In this document: piece by piece, positions 24,270 through 32,726 of the stretch
Numbering within the stretch: the stretch's first letter is position 1
Layout: every line of letters begins with the position of its first letter
Source of the DNA: Albidovulum sp.
Lineage (GTDB): Bacteria > Pseudomonadota > Alphaproteobacteria > Rhodobacterales > Rhodobacteraceae
Length of the DNA: 64,000 bases
Direction of reading: 5' to 3'
Assembly: GCA_020637635.1 (NCBI GenBank)
Contig: JACKKB010000004.1
Coordinates: 257,385-321,384 of the forward strand
Translations under genes and position numbers: made by a program
Notes under the pieces: model-generated
What the model was told of the DNA's origin: nothing
Databases searched by the model: none
The model's input: only the letters and a program-made list of their open reading frames with translations

Positions 24270-26312
24270 ATGAAACGTCTATTGATGGGTGGCGCTGCGC
24301 TGCTCCTGCTGCCGGCCTCGGCGTTTGGCAACTGCCCGGGAATCACCGTTGCCGACATGGGCGGGATCGCCCCCGGAGCCTTTCCCGAACAATACGACCT
24401 GACGGAATTCCAGACGGCGGCCAACTGCACGATGGAGTTCTCCGAGAACCCCGCGATCGCCAAGCTGAATGCCCAGATCAAGGGCAACCCGGCCGAACTG
24501 GCGCCGGTGGCCGAGCGCCTGCCGGAAGATCCGCTGGTCGTCGTGCCCTATGACTCGGTCGGCAAGTACGGCGGCACGTTCGACGCGCTGTCGAACGCCA
24601 ACGAGGCCGGCACCTCGGACTTCATGTCGGTGCGCCACGTGAACCTCGTGCGCTATTCCGACGACCTCGAGACCATCGTCCCGAACGTCGCCAAGTCCTG
24701 GGAGTGGAACGACGACTACACCCAGCTCACGTTCCATCTGCGCAAGGGCCACAAGTGGTCCGACGGCGAACCCTTCACCTCTGCCGACGTGAAGTTCTGG
24801 TACGACAATCTGGCGATGGATCCGAAGATCAACGAAAAGCCGAAGGACTACGTGACGGTCGCCGGCCAGCCGATGGTCGTCGAGACGCCGGACGACGAAA
24901 CCGTGGTCTTCAAGCTGCCGGCGCCGAAGCCGGGTCTTCTGGCCCATTTCGCCACGCATTTCGCCCAGGCCTTCCAGCCCAAGCACTTCCTTGGCCAGTT
25001 CCACCCGGCGATCAACCCCGATGCCGACGCGCTGGCGCAATCGCTGGGCTTTGCCGACGGCTATGACGCGATCAAGGCCTACTACGGCAACTCGGACTGG
25101 ATGGACACCGGCACGCCGATGCTCAACTCGCCCGACAAGCTGGACAAGCTGGCGAAGGACGCGGCACCGACGCTGGAAAGCCACATCGTCATCCGCGAGA
25201 CGACCGAGGGCCGGCATTTCGTCGCCAACCCGTTCTACTTCCAGATCGACACGACGGGCCAGCAGCTTCCCTACATCAACGAGCAGGACGAGGTCTTTGC
25301 CAATGACCAGGAAGTGCGGCTGCTCAAGCTCGTGAACGGCGAGGTCGACTACAAGGCGCAGTCGCTGCAGCTCTCCGATGCCCCGCTTCTTCTCGAGAAC
25401 CAGGAGAAGGGCGGCTACACGATCCAGCTGAAGCCGAAGATCGCGATGCATGCGATCTCGTTCAACGTCACCTCGGACGATCTCGAAAAGCGCGCGGTCT
25501 TCGACAACCTCGACTTCCGCAAGGCGATGTCGATCGCCATCAATCGCGAGGCGATGAACGAGACCGCCTATTTCGGCGAAGGCGTGATCCAGCAGTACAC
25601 CGGCTTCTCGCCGTTGCCGGCCTACATCGACCCGAAATGGAAGACCTTCGCGGCCGAATATGATCCCGACGGCGCCAAGGCGCTGCTCGATCAGGTCGGC
25701 GTCGTCGACAAGGACGGCGATGGCTTCCGCGACCTGCCCTCGGGCGCGCCCTTCGTGCTTAACCTGCAGTTCGCGACGCAGGGCATTGCCGGCCAGGTGG
25801 TCGAACTGATCGCCCAGGACTGGGCCAATGTCGGCATCAAGACCACGGTGAAGGAAATCACGCCCGACGAATACCGTTCTGCGCAATCCTCCAACCAGCT
25901 CGACGTCGGCCTTTGGGAAAAGGGTCAGCCGATCGGCATCATCATGGGCAACAACGAGCTCTGGGTGCCGCCGTTCGAGAACTACTTCGCCCACCGCACC
26001 GGCATGCTCTGGGCCGAATGGGTCGACAGCAAAGGCGCCAACGGGGTCGAGCCTCCCGACTATGTCAAGCAGCTGATGACCGACATCAACACGCTGCAGT
26101 CGACGCCCTCGGGGACCGACGCGTTCAAGGAGACGGCCAACAAGCTGGTGGCGAACATGACGGGGAACCTTCTCTTCATCGGCACCGCGCTGACGCCGGA
26201 CCCGATCTATCACCGCAACGCGCTGAAGAACTTCCCCGAATTCAAGACCGCGTCCTACGAATACTACCGCACCTACCCCTATCGCGGGTCGCAGTGGTAT
26301 TTCGACGAGTGA
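24270..26312 (+). CDS. Dpp/Opp-type ABC transporter substrate-binding protein
   Basis: 680 residues, at the long end of the SBP_bac_5 family. Sec signal peptide of about 20 residues (KRLLMGGAALLLLPASAFG); no lipobox, so a soluble periplasmic protein. Family landmarks: VAKSWEWNDDYTQLTFHLRK, GHKWSDGEPFTSADVKFW, FRKAMSIAINREAMN and the WANVGIKTTVKEI region. Substrates of this class include peptides, opines and oligosaccharides; length favours something other than a dipeptide, but this cannot be read out. Excellent GGGGAGATAAG ribosome site. A strong hairpin follows the gene before the permeases. Confidence 0.93.
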   Translation: MKRLLMGGAALLLLPASAFGNCPGITVADMGGIAPGAFPEQYDLTEFQTAANCTMEFSENPAIAKLNAQIKGNPAELAPVAERLPEDPLVVVPYDSVGKYGGTFDALSNANEAGTSDFMSVRHVNLVRYSDDLETIVPNVAKSWEWNDDYTQLTFHLRKGHKWSDGEPFTSADVKFWYDNLAMDPKINEKPKDYVTVAGQPMVVETPDDETVVFKLPAPKPGLLAHFATHFAQAFQPKHFLGQFHPAINPDADALAQSLGFADGYDAIKAYYGNSDWMDTGTPMLNSPDKLDKLAKDAAPTLESHIVIRETTEGRHFVANPFYFQIDTTGQQLPYINEQDEVFANDQEVRLLKLVNGEVDYKAQSLQLSDAPLLLENQEKGGYTIQLKPKIAMHAISFNVTSDDLEKRAVFDNLDFRKAMSIAINREAMNETAYFGEGVIQQYTGFSPLPAYIDPKWKTFAAEYDPDGAKALLDQVGVVDKDGDGFRDLPSGAPFVLNLQFATQGIAGQVVELIAQDWANVGIKTTVKEITPDEYRSAQSSNQLDVGLWEKGQPIGIIMGNNELWVPPFENYFAHRTGMLWAEWVDSKGANGVEPPDYVKQLMTDINTLQSTPSGTDAFKETANKLVANMTGNLLFIGTALTPDPIYHRNALKNFPEFKTASYEYYRTYPYRGSQWYFDE

Positions 26313-26327
26313 TCTGAGATCGCCTCG

Positions 26328-26359
26328 GGCCGGGGTGGGATCCTCCCACCCCGGCCTTT
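26328..26359 (+). terminator. Intercistronic stem-loop (attenuator) after the binding-protein gene
   Basis: GGCCGGGGTGGGA (26328-26340) pairs perfectly over 13 bp with TCCCACCCCGGCC (26344-26356), loop TCC, followed by TTTC. Located inside the ABC operon, it should partly terminate or protect the 3' end of the binding-protein mRNA, giving more binding protein than permease. Confidence 0.8.
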
Positions 26360-26386
26360 CCGTCCCTTCTCACCGGTCCGGCAGAC

Positions 26387-27394
26387 ATGGCTCAGTTCGC
26401 ACAATTCGCCCTGACGCGCGCCTTCATGGCCCTGGTCACGCTGCTGACCGTGTCGCTGATCGTCTTCACGCTGATGGAACTCGTGCCCGGCACCTGCGCC
26501 GAGCGTTACCTCGCGTTCAAGAACACCCAAGGCTCGCAGATCACCATCGCCGACATCAAGGCCGAGGAGAAACGGCTCGGGCTCGACAAGCCCTTCATCC
26601 AGCGCTGGGGCACGTGGGTCTACAACGTCTTCGTCCACGGCGAGTTCGGCGACAGCTGCATCCTGCGCCTGAACATCAACCAGCTTCTGGCCGACAAGTT
26701 CTGGATCTCGCTCGGGATCTGCATGGCGGCGCTGTTTCTGTCCTATCTGATCGCGATCCCCATCGGGATCATCTCGGCCAGTTCGCAGAACGCGGTCGTC
26801 AACAACTCGCTGCGCTTCGTGAGCTACCTCGGCCTCGCGCTGCCGAACTTCCTGCTTGCACTCATCATCATGCTGTTCTCGACCGTGGTCTTCGGCGACA
26901 GCCTTACCGGGCTTTTCTCCAAGGAGTTCCGCGATGCCGCCTGGAGCTGGGCCAAGTTCGGCGATTTCCTCTCGCGCGCCTGGCTGCCGATCTTCATTCT
27001 CGGCTGGTCGGCAACCGCCTTCGCGCTGCAGACCGTGCGCGCGCTCATGCTCGACGAGATCGGCAAGCTCTATGTCACCGCGGCCTCGGCACGCGGGGTC
27101 TCGGGGGCACGACTGCTCTGGCGCTATCCGGCCAAACACTCCCTCGGGCCGGTCGTCAACTCGCTCGGCTTCGACCTCAACCGGATCTTCAACGAATTGC
27201 CGATCGTGGCGCTCATCCTCACCCTGACCGAGGCCGGCGCGCTCCTGTTCGAAAGCCTCGCCCGGTCGAACGACCAGCAGCTTGCCGGTGCGATCATCTT
27301 CCTGCTCACCGCCAGCATCGTCGCGCTGAACTTCGCGACCGACATCCTGCTGGCCCTGATCGATCCGCGAGTCCGCCGCGGAATGATGGGATAG
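26387..27394 (+). CDS. Peptide-type ABC transporter permease (DppB-like)
   Basis: 335 residues, six or more membrane helices, BPD_transp_1 fold. N-terminal ALTRAFMALVTLLTVSLIVF is the first helix; the cytoplasmic EAA-type loop is AASARGVSGARLLWRYPAKH, which docks on the ATPases. A periplasmic insertion of about 70 residues after helix 1 (with KAEEKRLGLDKPF, as in DppB) is normal. Next permease gene starts 4 bases after the stop. Confidence 0.94.
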   Translation: MAQFAQFALTRAFMALVTLLTVSLIVFTLMELVPGTCAERYLAFKNTQGSQITIADIKAEEKRLGLDKPFIQRWGTWVYNVFVHGEFGDSCILRLNINQLLADKFWISLGICMAALFLSYLIAIPIGIISASSQNAVVNNSLRFVSYLGLALPNFLLALIIMLFSTVVFGDSLTGLFSKEFRDAAWSWAKFGDFLSRAWLPIFILGWSATAFALQTVRALMLDEIGKLYVTAASARGVSGARLLWRYPAKHSLGPVVNSLGFDLNRIFNELPIVALILTLTEAGALLFESLARSNDQQLAGAIIFLLTASIVALNFATDILLALIDPRVRRGMMG

Positions 27395-27398
27395 GTCC

Positions 27399-28547
27399 AT
27401 GACTTCAGCCGAAACCCTGGCCGCGGGTGGCATCGACCAGAAGGCCAAGGAGGCCTATTTCACCGCCTCGCAGGGCCAGCTCATCTGGGCCCGCTTCCGG
27501 TCGAACCGCACCGCGATGATCGCCGCCTGGGCGCTCTTGCTCATGGTCTTCATGGGCCTCTTCGCGCCGTTCCTGTCGCCCTATGACCCGACGATCGCAG
27601 GGCGGGACGAGAACTACGAGAACGGCGCCCCGCAACTGCCGAAGTTCTGGGACGAGAACGGGTTTTCGGCCCGACCCTTCATCTACGCGACCGAGCGCGA
27701 ACGCTCGATCAAGACCAACTTCCGCTGGGTGGTGACCGAGAACCGCGACCACCGCCTCTACCTGAAGCTCTTCGTCCGCGATTGGGATTACAAGCTGCTC
27801 TGGCTGATCCCGTCGAACCTGCATCTCTTCGGGGTCGAGGGCGGCAAGATCCACCTCTTCGGCACCGATGCGAGCGGCAAGGACATCTTCGGGCGAACGC
27901 TGCATGCCATCTGGACCTCGCTCGCCGTGGGCTCGCTCGGCGTCTTCATCTCCTTCGTGCTGGCCCTCGTCATCGGCGGCGTCGCCGGCTATTTCGGCGG
28001 CTGGATCGACAGCGTGCTGCAGATGATCACCGATGCGATCCGGACGGTGCCGTCGATCCCGCTTTTCATGGCACTCGCCGCCTTCATGCCCGATCACTGG
28101 TCATCGGAAACGCGGTTCTTCTTCATCTCGATCATCCTCGGGCTCATCGGCTGGCCGACGCTGGCGCGGCGCATCCGCACCCATCTGCTGACCGAACGGA
28201 CGCAGGAATACGTGCTGGCCGCCGAGCTGGCGGGCGCCTCCTCGGGGCATATCATCCGCCGCCATCTGCTGCCCTCGTTCACGAGCTACATCATCGTCGA
28301 CCTGATGATCTCGTTTCCCTACATGGTCCGCTCAGAAACCGCGCTGAGCTTCATCGGCCTCGGGCTGAAAGACCCCGTCAACTCGCTCGGCGCGCTGATG
28401 CAGAACGTCTCCAAGGCCGACGTGCTTCTGAACTACCAGTGGTATTTCATTCCCGTCATCTTCTTCGTGGCGCTGGTCCTGGCCTTCGTCTTCGTCGGCG
28501 ACGGGCTGCGCGACGCCGCTGACCCCTATTCGGATACGAAGAAATGA
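27399..28547 (+). CDS. Peptide-type ABC transporter permease (DppC-like)
   Basis: 382 residues. OppC_N-type N-terminus (FRSNRTAMIAAWALLLMVF) then a periplasmic loop of about 120 residues between helices 1 and 2, longer than in DppC and typical of the OppC/YejE branch, containing FGTDASGKDIFGR just before the core. EAA loop: AAELAGASSGHIIRRHLLP; LSFIGLGLKDPVNSLGALM is the conserved C-terminal element. The stop overlaps the next ATPase gene (ATGA at 28544-28547). Confidence 0.94.
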   Translation: MTSAETLAAGGIDQKAKEAYFTASQGQLIWARFRSNRTAMIAAWALLLMVFMGLFAPFLSPYDPTIAGRDENYENGAPQLPKFWDENGFSARPFIYATERERSIKTNFRWVVTENRDHRLYLKLFVRDWDYKLLWLIPSNLHLFGVEGGKIHLFGTDASGKDIFGRTLHAIWTSLAVGSLGVFISFVLALVIGGVAGYFGGWIDSVLQMITDAIRTVPSIPLFMALAAFMPDHWSSETRFFFISIILGLIGWPTLARRIRTHLLTERTQEYVLAAELAGASSGHIIRRHLLPSFTSYIIVDLMISFPYMVRSETALSFIGLGLKDPVNSLGALMQNVSKADVLLNYQWYFIPVIFFVALVLAFVFVGDGLRDAADPYSDTKK

Positions 28548-29542
28548 CGGCGCTGATCGAGGTCGAGAACCTGACTGTCCAGTTCCGCACCGACGAAGGT
28601 CTGGTGACGGCGGTCGACGATGTGTCCTTCACGCTCGACAAGGGGCAGGTGATGGGTCTCGTGGGCGAGTCGGGCTCGGGCAAGTCGGTCACCGCCAAGG
28701 CGCTGATGCGGCTCAATGCCCGCAACGCCGTCTATGGCGAGAAGAGCCGGATCACGCTGCACAGCGAGACGGGCCCCATCGATGTCCTGAAGCTGACCTC
28801 CGCACGCGACCTGAAGATCGTCCGCGGCGGCGCCATCTCGATGATCTTCCAGGAACCGATGGCAAGCTTCGCCCCGGCCATCACCATCGGCAAGCAGATG
28901 GTCGAACAGCTGCAGATCCATTCCGACATGTCGAAGGCAAGGGCGAAGGAGATCTCGGTGGAGATGCTCGACCGCGTCGGCATTTCCGATCCTGCGCGGC
29001 GCTTCGATCAATATGCGTTCGAGCTTTCCGGCGGCATGCGCCAGCGGGCGATGATCGCCATGGCGCTCTCCACGAAGCCCAAGCTTCTGATCGCCGACGA
29101 ACCGACGACCGCGCTCGACGTGACGATTCAGGCCCAGGTGATCGACCTGATGAAGGATCTCGTGAGCGAGTTTCACATGGGCATCGTCTTCATCACCCAC
29201 GATCTCGGCGTCATCGCGCAGACGGCCGACAAGGTCTCGGTCATGTATCTCGGCCGCCTGATCGAGGAAGGCCCGGTGCGCGAGGTGATCCGAAACCCCA
29301 AGCATCCCTATACCCAGGGCCTGATCGCCGCGCTGCCGAAGCTCGACGATCTCGACGCGCCCCTGACCCCGGTGGCGGGCGATATCCCCTCGCCGCTCGA
29401 ACGCCCGTCGGGCTGCGTCTTTCACACCCGTTGCCCGCAGATCCTGGGCGACATCTGCAAGACCGACCTGCCCCGCGACCGCAGGGTCGACCCGGTTCAC
29501 CGCGTCGCCTGCCACCTGCACGACGAGAAGACCCCGGCATGA
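28544..29542 (+). CDS. Peptide-type ABC transporter ATPase (DppD-like)
   Basis: 332 residues. Walker A GESGSGKS, Q-loop near MIFQEPM, signature LSGGMRQR, Walker B LLIADEPT followed by TALDVTIQAQ, and H-loop FITHDLGV. C-terminal oligopeptide_HPY segment with PYTQGLIAALP and the Cys pattern FHTRCPQI, which in this family can hold an iron-sulfur cluster. ATGA overlaps on both sides place it firmly in the operon. Confidence 0.96.
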   Translation: MTALIEVENLTVQFRTDEGLVTAVDDVSFTLDKGQVMGLVGESGSGKSVTAKALMRLNARNAVYGEKSRITLHSETGPIDVLKLTSARDLKIVRGGAISMIFQEPMASFAPAITIGKQMVEQLQIHSDMSKARAKEISVEMLDRVGISDPARRFDQYAFELSGGMRQRAMIAMALSTKPKLLIADEPTTALDVTIQAQVIDLMKDLVSEFHMGIVFITHDLGVIAQTADKVSVMYLGRLIEEGPVREVIRNPKHPYTQGLIAALPKLDDLDAPLTPVAGDIPSPLERPSGCVFHTRCPQILGDICKTDLPRDRRVDPVHRVACHLHDEKTPA

Positions 29543-30543
29543 CCGAGCGCCCCCTCATCACCGCCCGCGACCTCTCGGTCGGCTTCAAGATCGGCTCCGG
29601 TTTCTTCGGCAAGCAGATCCTGAAGGCCGTCGACCATGTCGATCTCGACATTGCCCGGGGGTCGTTCTTCGGTCTTGTCGGCGAATCCGGTTCCGGCAAG
29701 ACCACGCTCGGCCGCGCGCTTCTCAAGGCAGTGCCGATCACCGGCGGGTCGGCGCGCTATGGCGACGAGGAGGTCGACTATGATCTCACCACACTTTCGG
29801 GCGCAGAGCTGAGGGACTACCGCAAGCGCGCCCAGCTCATCTTCCAGGACCCCTATGCGGCGCTCTCGCCCCGGATGACCGTGCGCGACATCATCGCCGA
29901 GCCGCTCGAGGTCATGGGGCTGACGAAGACCCGCGAGGAAACCGACGCCCGCGTCCGCGAGATTGCCGCAAAGTGCCGGCTGAACCTCGAACACCTGCGC
30001 CGCTTTCCGCATGCCTTTTCGGGCGGCCAGCGCCAGCGGATCTCGATCGCGCGCGCGCTTGTCTCGGGGCCGCGCTTCATCGTCGCCGACGAAAGCGTCG
30101 CGGCCCTCGACGTCTCGATCCAGGCCGATGTGCTGAACCTGCTGAAACAGATCCAGCACGACCTCAGGATCACCTTCCTCTTCATCAGCCACGACCTCTC
30201 GGTCGTGGCCCATACCTGCGACCATGTCGCGGTCATGTATCTCGGCCGGCTCGTCGAAAGCGCCCCGACGCGCACCCTTTTCGCGGCGCCGCGCCACCCC
30301 TATACCAAGGCCCTCTTCTCGGCGATCCCCTCGCTCGACCCCGACGACCGCGGCAGCGCGCAGAAGCTTCAGGGCGAGATCCCCTCGCCCACCAACCAGC
30401 CCACGGGATGCAAGTTCCACACCCGCTGCCCCTTCGCGGTCGACCTTTGCAGGAAGGAAGAGCCGGCGCTCGAACATCCGGGCGATGGCCACGAGGTCGC
30501 CTGCCACCGCTGGCGCGAACTCCTGGGTCAGACGGCCGCCTGA
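29539..30543 (+). CDS. Peptide-type ABC transporter ATPase (DppF-like)
   Basis: 334 residues. Walker A GESGSGKT, signature FSGGQRQR, Walker B RFIVADES with VAALDVSIQAD, H-loop FISHDLSV and C-terminal HPY segment PYTKALFSAIPSLDP with the Cys region FHTRCPFAVDLC. Starts at the ATGA overlap (29539); last gene of the five-gene operon. Works as a heterodimer with the preceding ATPase. Confidence 0.96.
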   Translation: MTERPLITARDLSVGFKIGSGFFGKQILKAVDHVDLDIARGSFFGLVGESGSGKTTLGRALLKAVPITGGSARYGDEEVDYDLTTLSGAELRDYRKRAQLIFQDPYAALSPRMTVRDIIAEPLEVMGLTKTREETDARVREIAAKCRLNLEHLRRFPHAFSGGQRQRISIARALVSGPRFIVADESVAALDVSIQADVLNLLKQIQHDLRITFLFISHDLSVVAHTCDHVAVMYLGRLVESAPTRTLFAAPRHPYTKALFSAIPSLDPDDRGSAQKLQGEIPSPTNQPTGCKFHTRCPFAVDLCRKEEPALEHPGDGHEVACHRWRELLGQTAA

Positions 30544-30569
30544 CCGGCCTTTCGGCCCGGTGCCGGTCA
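30541..30569 (+). terminator. Terminator-like hairpin after the ABC operon
   Basis: TGACCGG (30541-30547) pairs with CCGGTCA (30563-30569); an inner GGCC-TTTC-GGCC stem gives an alternative fold. It overlaps the ATPase stop codon. No T-tract. Confidence 0.45.
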
Positions 30570-30618
30570 ATCCTCCCAAACTCCGCCCGCGCCGGGCACC
30601 AGCCCCGCGCGGGGCCTC

Positions 30619-30765
30619 TCACCAGGGCATGCCGTTGCGTTCGATGACGATCATGCCGCCCAAGCCCCGCAGATCATCTCCGCGCGGCATGCCAAGGCCT
30701 CCCGGAACGAACGGCCTCGACCGCTTCTTCCGCTCGTCGGTCTGCCGGAGCATGTTGCTCTGCAT
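30619..30765 (-). pseudogene. Remnant of an IS5-family transposase N-terminus
   Basis: A 48-codon minus-strand ORF reading RPFVPGGLGMPRGDD, RGLGGMIVIERNGMPW, then a stop. This matches the N-terminal region of IS5-family transposases (PFFPxxxGxPRxDDRRVxxGIxxVxRNGxxW), which continue RDAPxxYGPHKT; everything after the Trp is missing. It sits in a gap between the ABC operon and a tRNA gene. Identification is by pattern recall over about 35 residues. Confidence 0.6.
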
Positions 30766-30969
30766 CGCTGTCGTCCGTCCGGATGCTTGGCCCACGCACG
30801 CCAGTCCGCAGCAAGCCGATCCAGCGGCACTGACCCTGGTAACAAATTGAAAACCCTACGAGAATGCGTGCCCCGCCTTCAGGCGAGCAATGCCGAGGCC
30901 GGATCTTGCATGGCCGCCTCGACCCAGCCGTGGCGAAGGGTGTCGAGCCGCGGATTTCACCTTCCCGCG

Positions 30970-30988
30970 AAAGCCGTTGGCGGGCTTT
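30970..30988 (-). terminator. Possible tRNA-Tyr terminator
   Basis: AAAGCC and GGCTTT pair around a 7-base loop 22 bases beyond the tRNA 3' end on the minus strand. Confidence 0.4.
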
Positions 30989-31009
30989 CTGACACCGGGA
31001 GGTGCGGGG

Positions 31010-31093
31010 TGGTGGGCGACCCTGGAATCGAACCAGGCATGGGTCTCCCCGGCGGAGTTACAGTCCGCTGCCGCACCTTGCAGCTCGTCGCCC
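31010..31093 (-). tRNA. tRNA-Tyr (GTA)
   Basis: 84-nt class II tRNA with encoded CCA. Acceptor GGGCGAC pairs with GTCGCCC, discriminator A; anticodon arm GCGGA-CTGTAAC-TCCGC gives anticodon GTA; the variable arm folds as GGG-GAGA-CCC; T-arm CCTGG-TTCGATT-CCAGG is perfect. Decodes UAU/UAC. Divergent from rlmB. Confidence 0.97.
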
Positions 31094-31213
31094 GACGCCG
31101 GGGCTGAATACGCGCCGGGTGGGTAGCCGTCAAGGCTGAAAACCGCAGCTTCCGGGCTTGCGTCGCCCCTGCGGGCAGCGCATTCTCCGGGCTTTCGCAA
31201 ACGGGACCGTGCC

Positions 31214-31999
31214 ATGAGGAAACCGACCTGGGTGATCGACAAGGAGCGCGCGCGCCGCGCCGCCGCGGCCGAGACGGTCTGGCTCTTCGGGCTGCATGCC
31301 GTGCGCGACGCGCTTGCCAATCCGCGCCGCGAAAAGCTGCGGCTGGTGCTGACGAAGAACGCGCTCGACCGGCTCGGCGAGGCGGTTCAGGCAGGCGGGC
31401 TCGAGCCCGAGATCGTCGATCCCCGCAAGTTCGACGCCCATGTGCCGCTTGACCGCGACAGCGTCCACCAGGGGGCGGCGCTCGAGGTTCGACCGCTTGC
31501 CTGGGGCACGCTCGAAGCGCTCTGCGCGGGCGGTGAAGGTGCCCCCCTCGTGGTGCTGCTCGACCGCGTGAGCGACCCTCACAACGTCGGCGCCATCCTG
31601 CGCTCGGCCGAAGTCTTCGGCGCCCGCGCGGTCATCGCCCCCGCGCGCCATTCCGCCCCCGAGACCGGCGCGCTGGCGAAGACGGCTAGCGGCGCGCTGG
31701 AACGCCAACCCTATCTGCGCGTCGGCAATCTGGCCGCCGCGATGGAGCGGCTGAAGGCGATGGGCTACATGCTCCTGGGCCTCGACGGCGCGGCAGAGAC
31801 GACGCTGGCCGCAGGGCTCGCCGCCGCCCGGCCGCGCCCGGTCGGCCTCGTCCTCGGCGCCGAGGGGCCGGGCCTGAGGGACAAGACCCGCGAAACCTGC
31901 GATCTTCTCACGCGCATCCCCTTCGCGGGCCCCTTCGGCTCGCTCAACGTCTCGAACGCGGCTGCGGTCGCGCTCTACGCCGCCTCCGGGTCCGGATGA
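31214..31999 (+). CDS. rlmB: 23S rRNA 2'-O-ribose methyltransferase (RlmB/TrmH family)
   Basis: 261 residues. N-terminal substrate-binding domain (ETVWLFGLHAVRDALANPRR) and C-terminal SPOUT knot domain with motif 1 DPHNVGAILRSAEVFGA, motif 2 GLVLGAEGPGL and motif 3 FGSLNVSNAAAVALY. Methylates G2251 of 23S rRNA in the peptidyl-transferase P-loop. Lies beside tRNA-Tyr, transcribed away from it. Confidence 0.94.
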   Translation: MRKPTWVIDKERARRAAAAETVWLFGLHAVRDALANPRREKLRLVLTKNALDRLGEAVQAGGLEPEIVDPRKFDAHVPLDRDSVHQGAALEVRPLAWGTLEALCAGGEGAPLVVLLDRVSDPHNVGAILRSAEVFGARAVIAPARHSAPETGALAKTASGALERQPYLRVGNLAAAMERLKAMGYMLLGLDGAAETTLAAGLAAARPRPVGLVLGAEGPGLRDKTRETCDLLTRIPFAGPFGSLNVSNAAAVALYAASGSG

Positions 32000-32103
32000 G
32001 CCCTACACGGATTGCAACGCTTTTTCACGGTTGCGGGAGGCATCTTTCGCGAAAGGTCAAGCGGTGCCATCTTGGCGGTGAACGAACAAGAGACACGCGA
32101 GCC

Positions 32104-32565
32104 ATGACCATCACCCGACGGCTGTTCCTCGGAACGGCCCTTCTGCTTCCGGTCGCGGGGACGATCCTGCGCCCGGCCCTGGCCGACGAACCCGAGATCT
32201 TCGGCGCGGGTGGCGTGGCGATCTCGGGCTACGACCCGGTGTCTTACTTCACCAAGGGCAAGGCCGAGCAGGGCCGTCCGGACTTCGCGCTGATGTGGCG
32301 CGGGGCAACCTGGTACTTCAGCACAGAAGAATCGCGCGAGGCCTTCGAGATGAATCCCTCGGCCTACGCGCCCCAATACGGCGGCTACTGCGCCTATGCG
32401 ATGGCCAAGGGGGCGATTGCTTCGAGCATGCCGGACGCCTTCACCATCCATGAAGGCAAGCTCTACCTGAACAACAGCCTCGAGGTGCGATCGATCTGGC
32501 AGCAGGACATCGACCGCAACATTCGCTCCGCCGACACGCATTGGCCGAGCGCGCTGCACCAATAG
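32104..32565 (+). CDS. Exported YHS domain protein
   Basis: 153 residues. N-terminal signal TITRRLFLGTALLLPVAG with twin Arg, possibly a Tat signal. The mature protein is a YHS-like domain: AISGYDPVSYFTKGKAEQG, FEMNPSAYAPQYGGYCAYAM with a single Cys. Similar small periplasmic proteins in alphaproteobacteria are thought to bind metal; function is not established. ATG 32104 chosen for the signal peptide; the longer frame from 31996 overlaps rlmB. A strong terminator lies 126 bases downstream. Confidence 0.88.
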   Translation: MTITRRLFLGTALLLPVAGTILRPALADEPEIFGAGGVAISGYDPVSYFTKGKAEQGRPDFALMWRGATWYFSTEESREAFEMNPSAYAPQYGGYCAYAMAKGAIASSMPDAFTIHEGKLYLNNSLEVRSIWQQDIDRNIRSADTHWPSALHQ

Positions 32566-32690
32566 CGATCACATCTCTGCGAACAGCCGCGCGACCGGGC
32601 TTTCAAGATCCGTTTACGTTCCTACATTAGAATCGTGGATGCAGCTTCGGAACAGTTGCATTTCTATTCACTGTCCCTCGTTCCGTGACT

Positions 32691-32720
32691 GCGCCCGCTC
32701 CACCGGAGCGGGCGCTTTTT
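32691..32720. terminator. Rho-independent terminator
   Basis: Perfect 11-bp stem GCGCCCGCTCC (32691-32701) with GGAGCGGGCGC (32705-32715), loop ACC, then TTTTT. It ends plus-strand transcription just before the 3' end of nrdJ. Confidence 0.93.
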
Positions 32721-32726
32721 CCTGCC

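Larger units (their letters stand above)
30570..31009. other. Gene-poor stretch holding a transposase relic
   Basis: About 440 bases with no intact gene between the ABC operon and tRNA-Tyr. It contains the IS5-like relic (30619-30765), the AT-rich patch TAACAAATTGAAAACCC near 30840, and the tRNA-Tyr 3' region. No inverted terminal repeats could be matched. Confidence 0.6.

Noticed and set aside
24279..26213. 644-codon minus-strand frame opposite the ABC binding protein
   Set aside because: Antisense shadow of a gene with signal peptide and SBP_bac_5 motifs.
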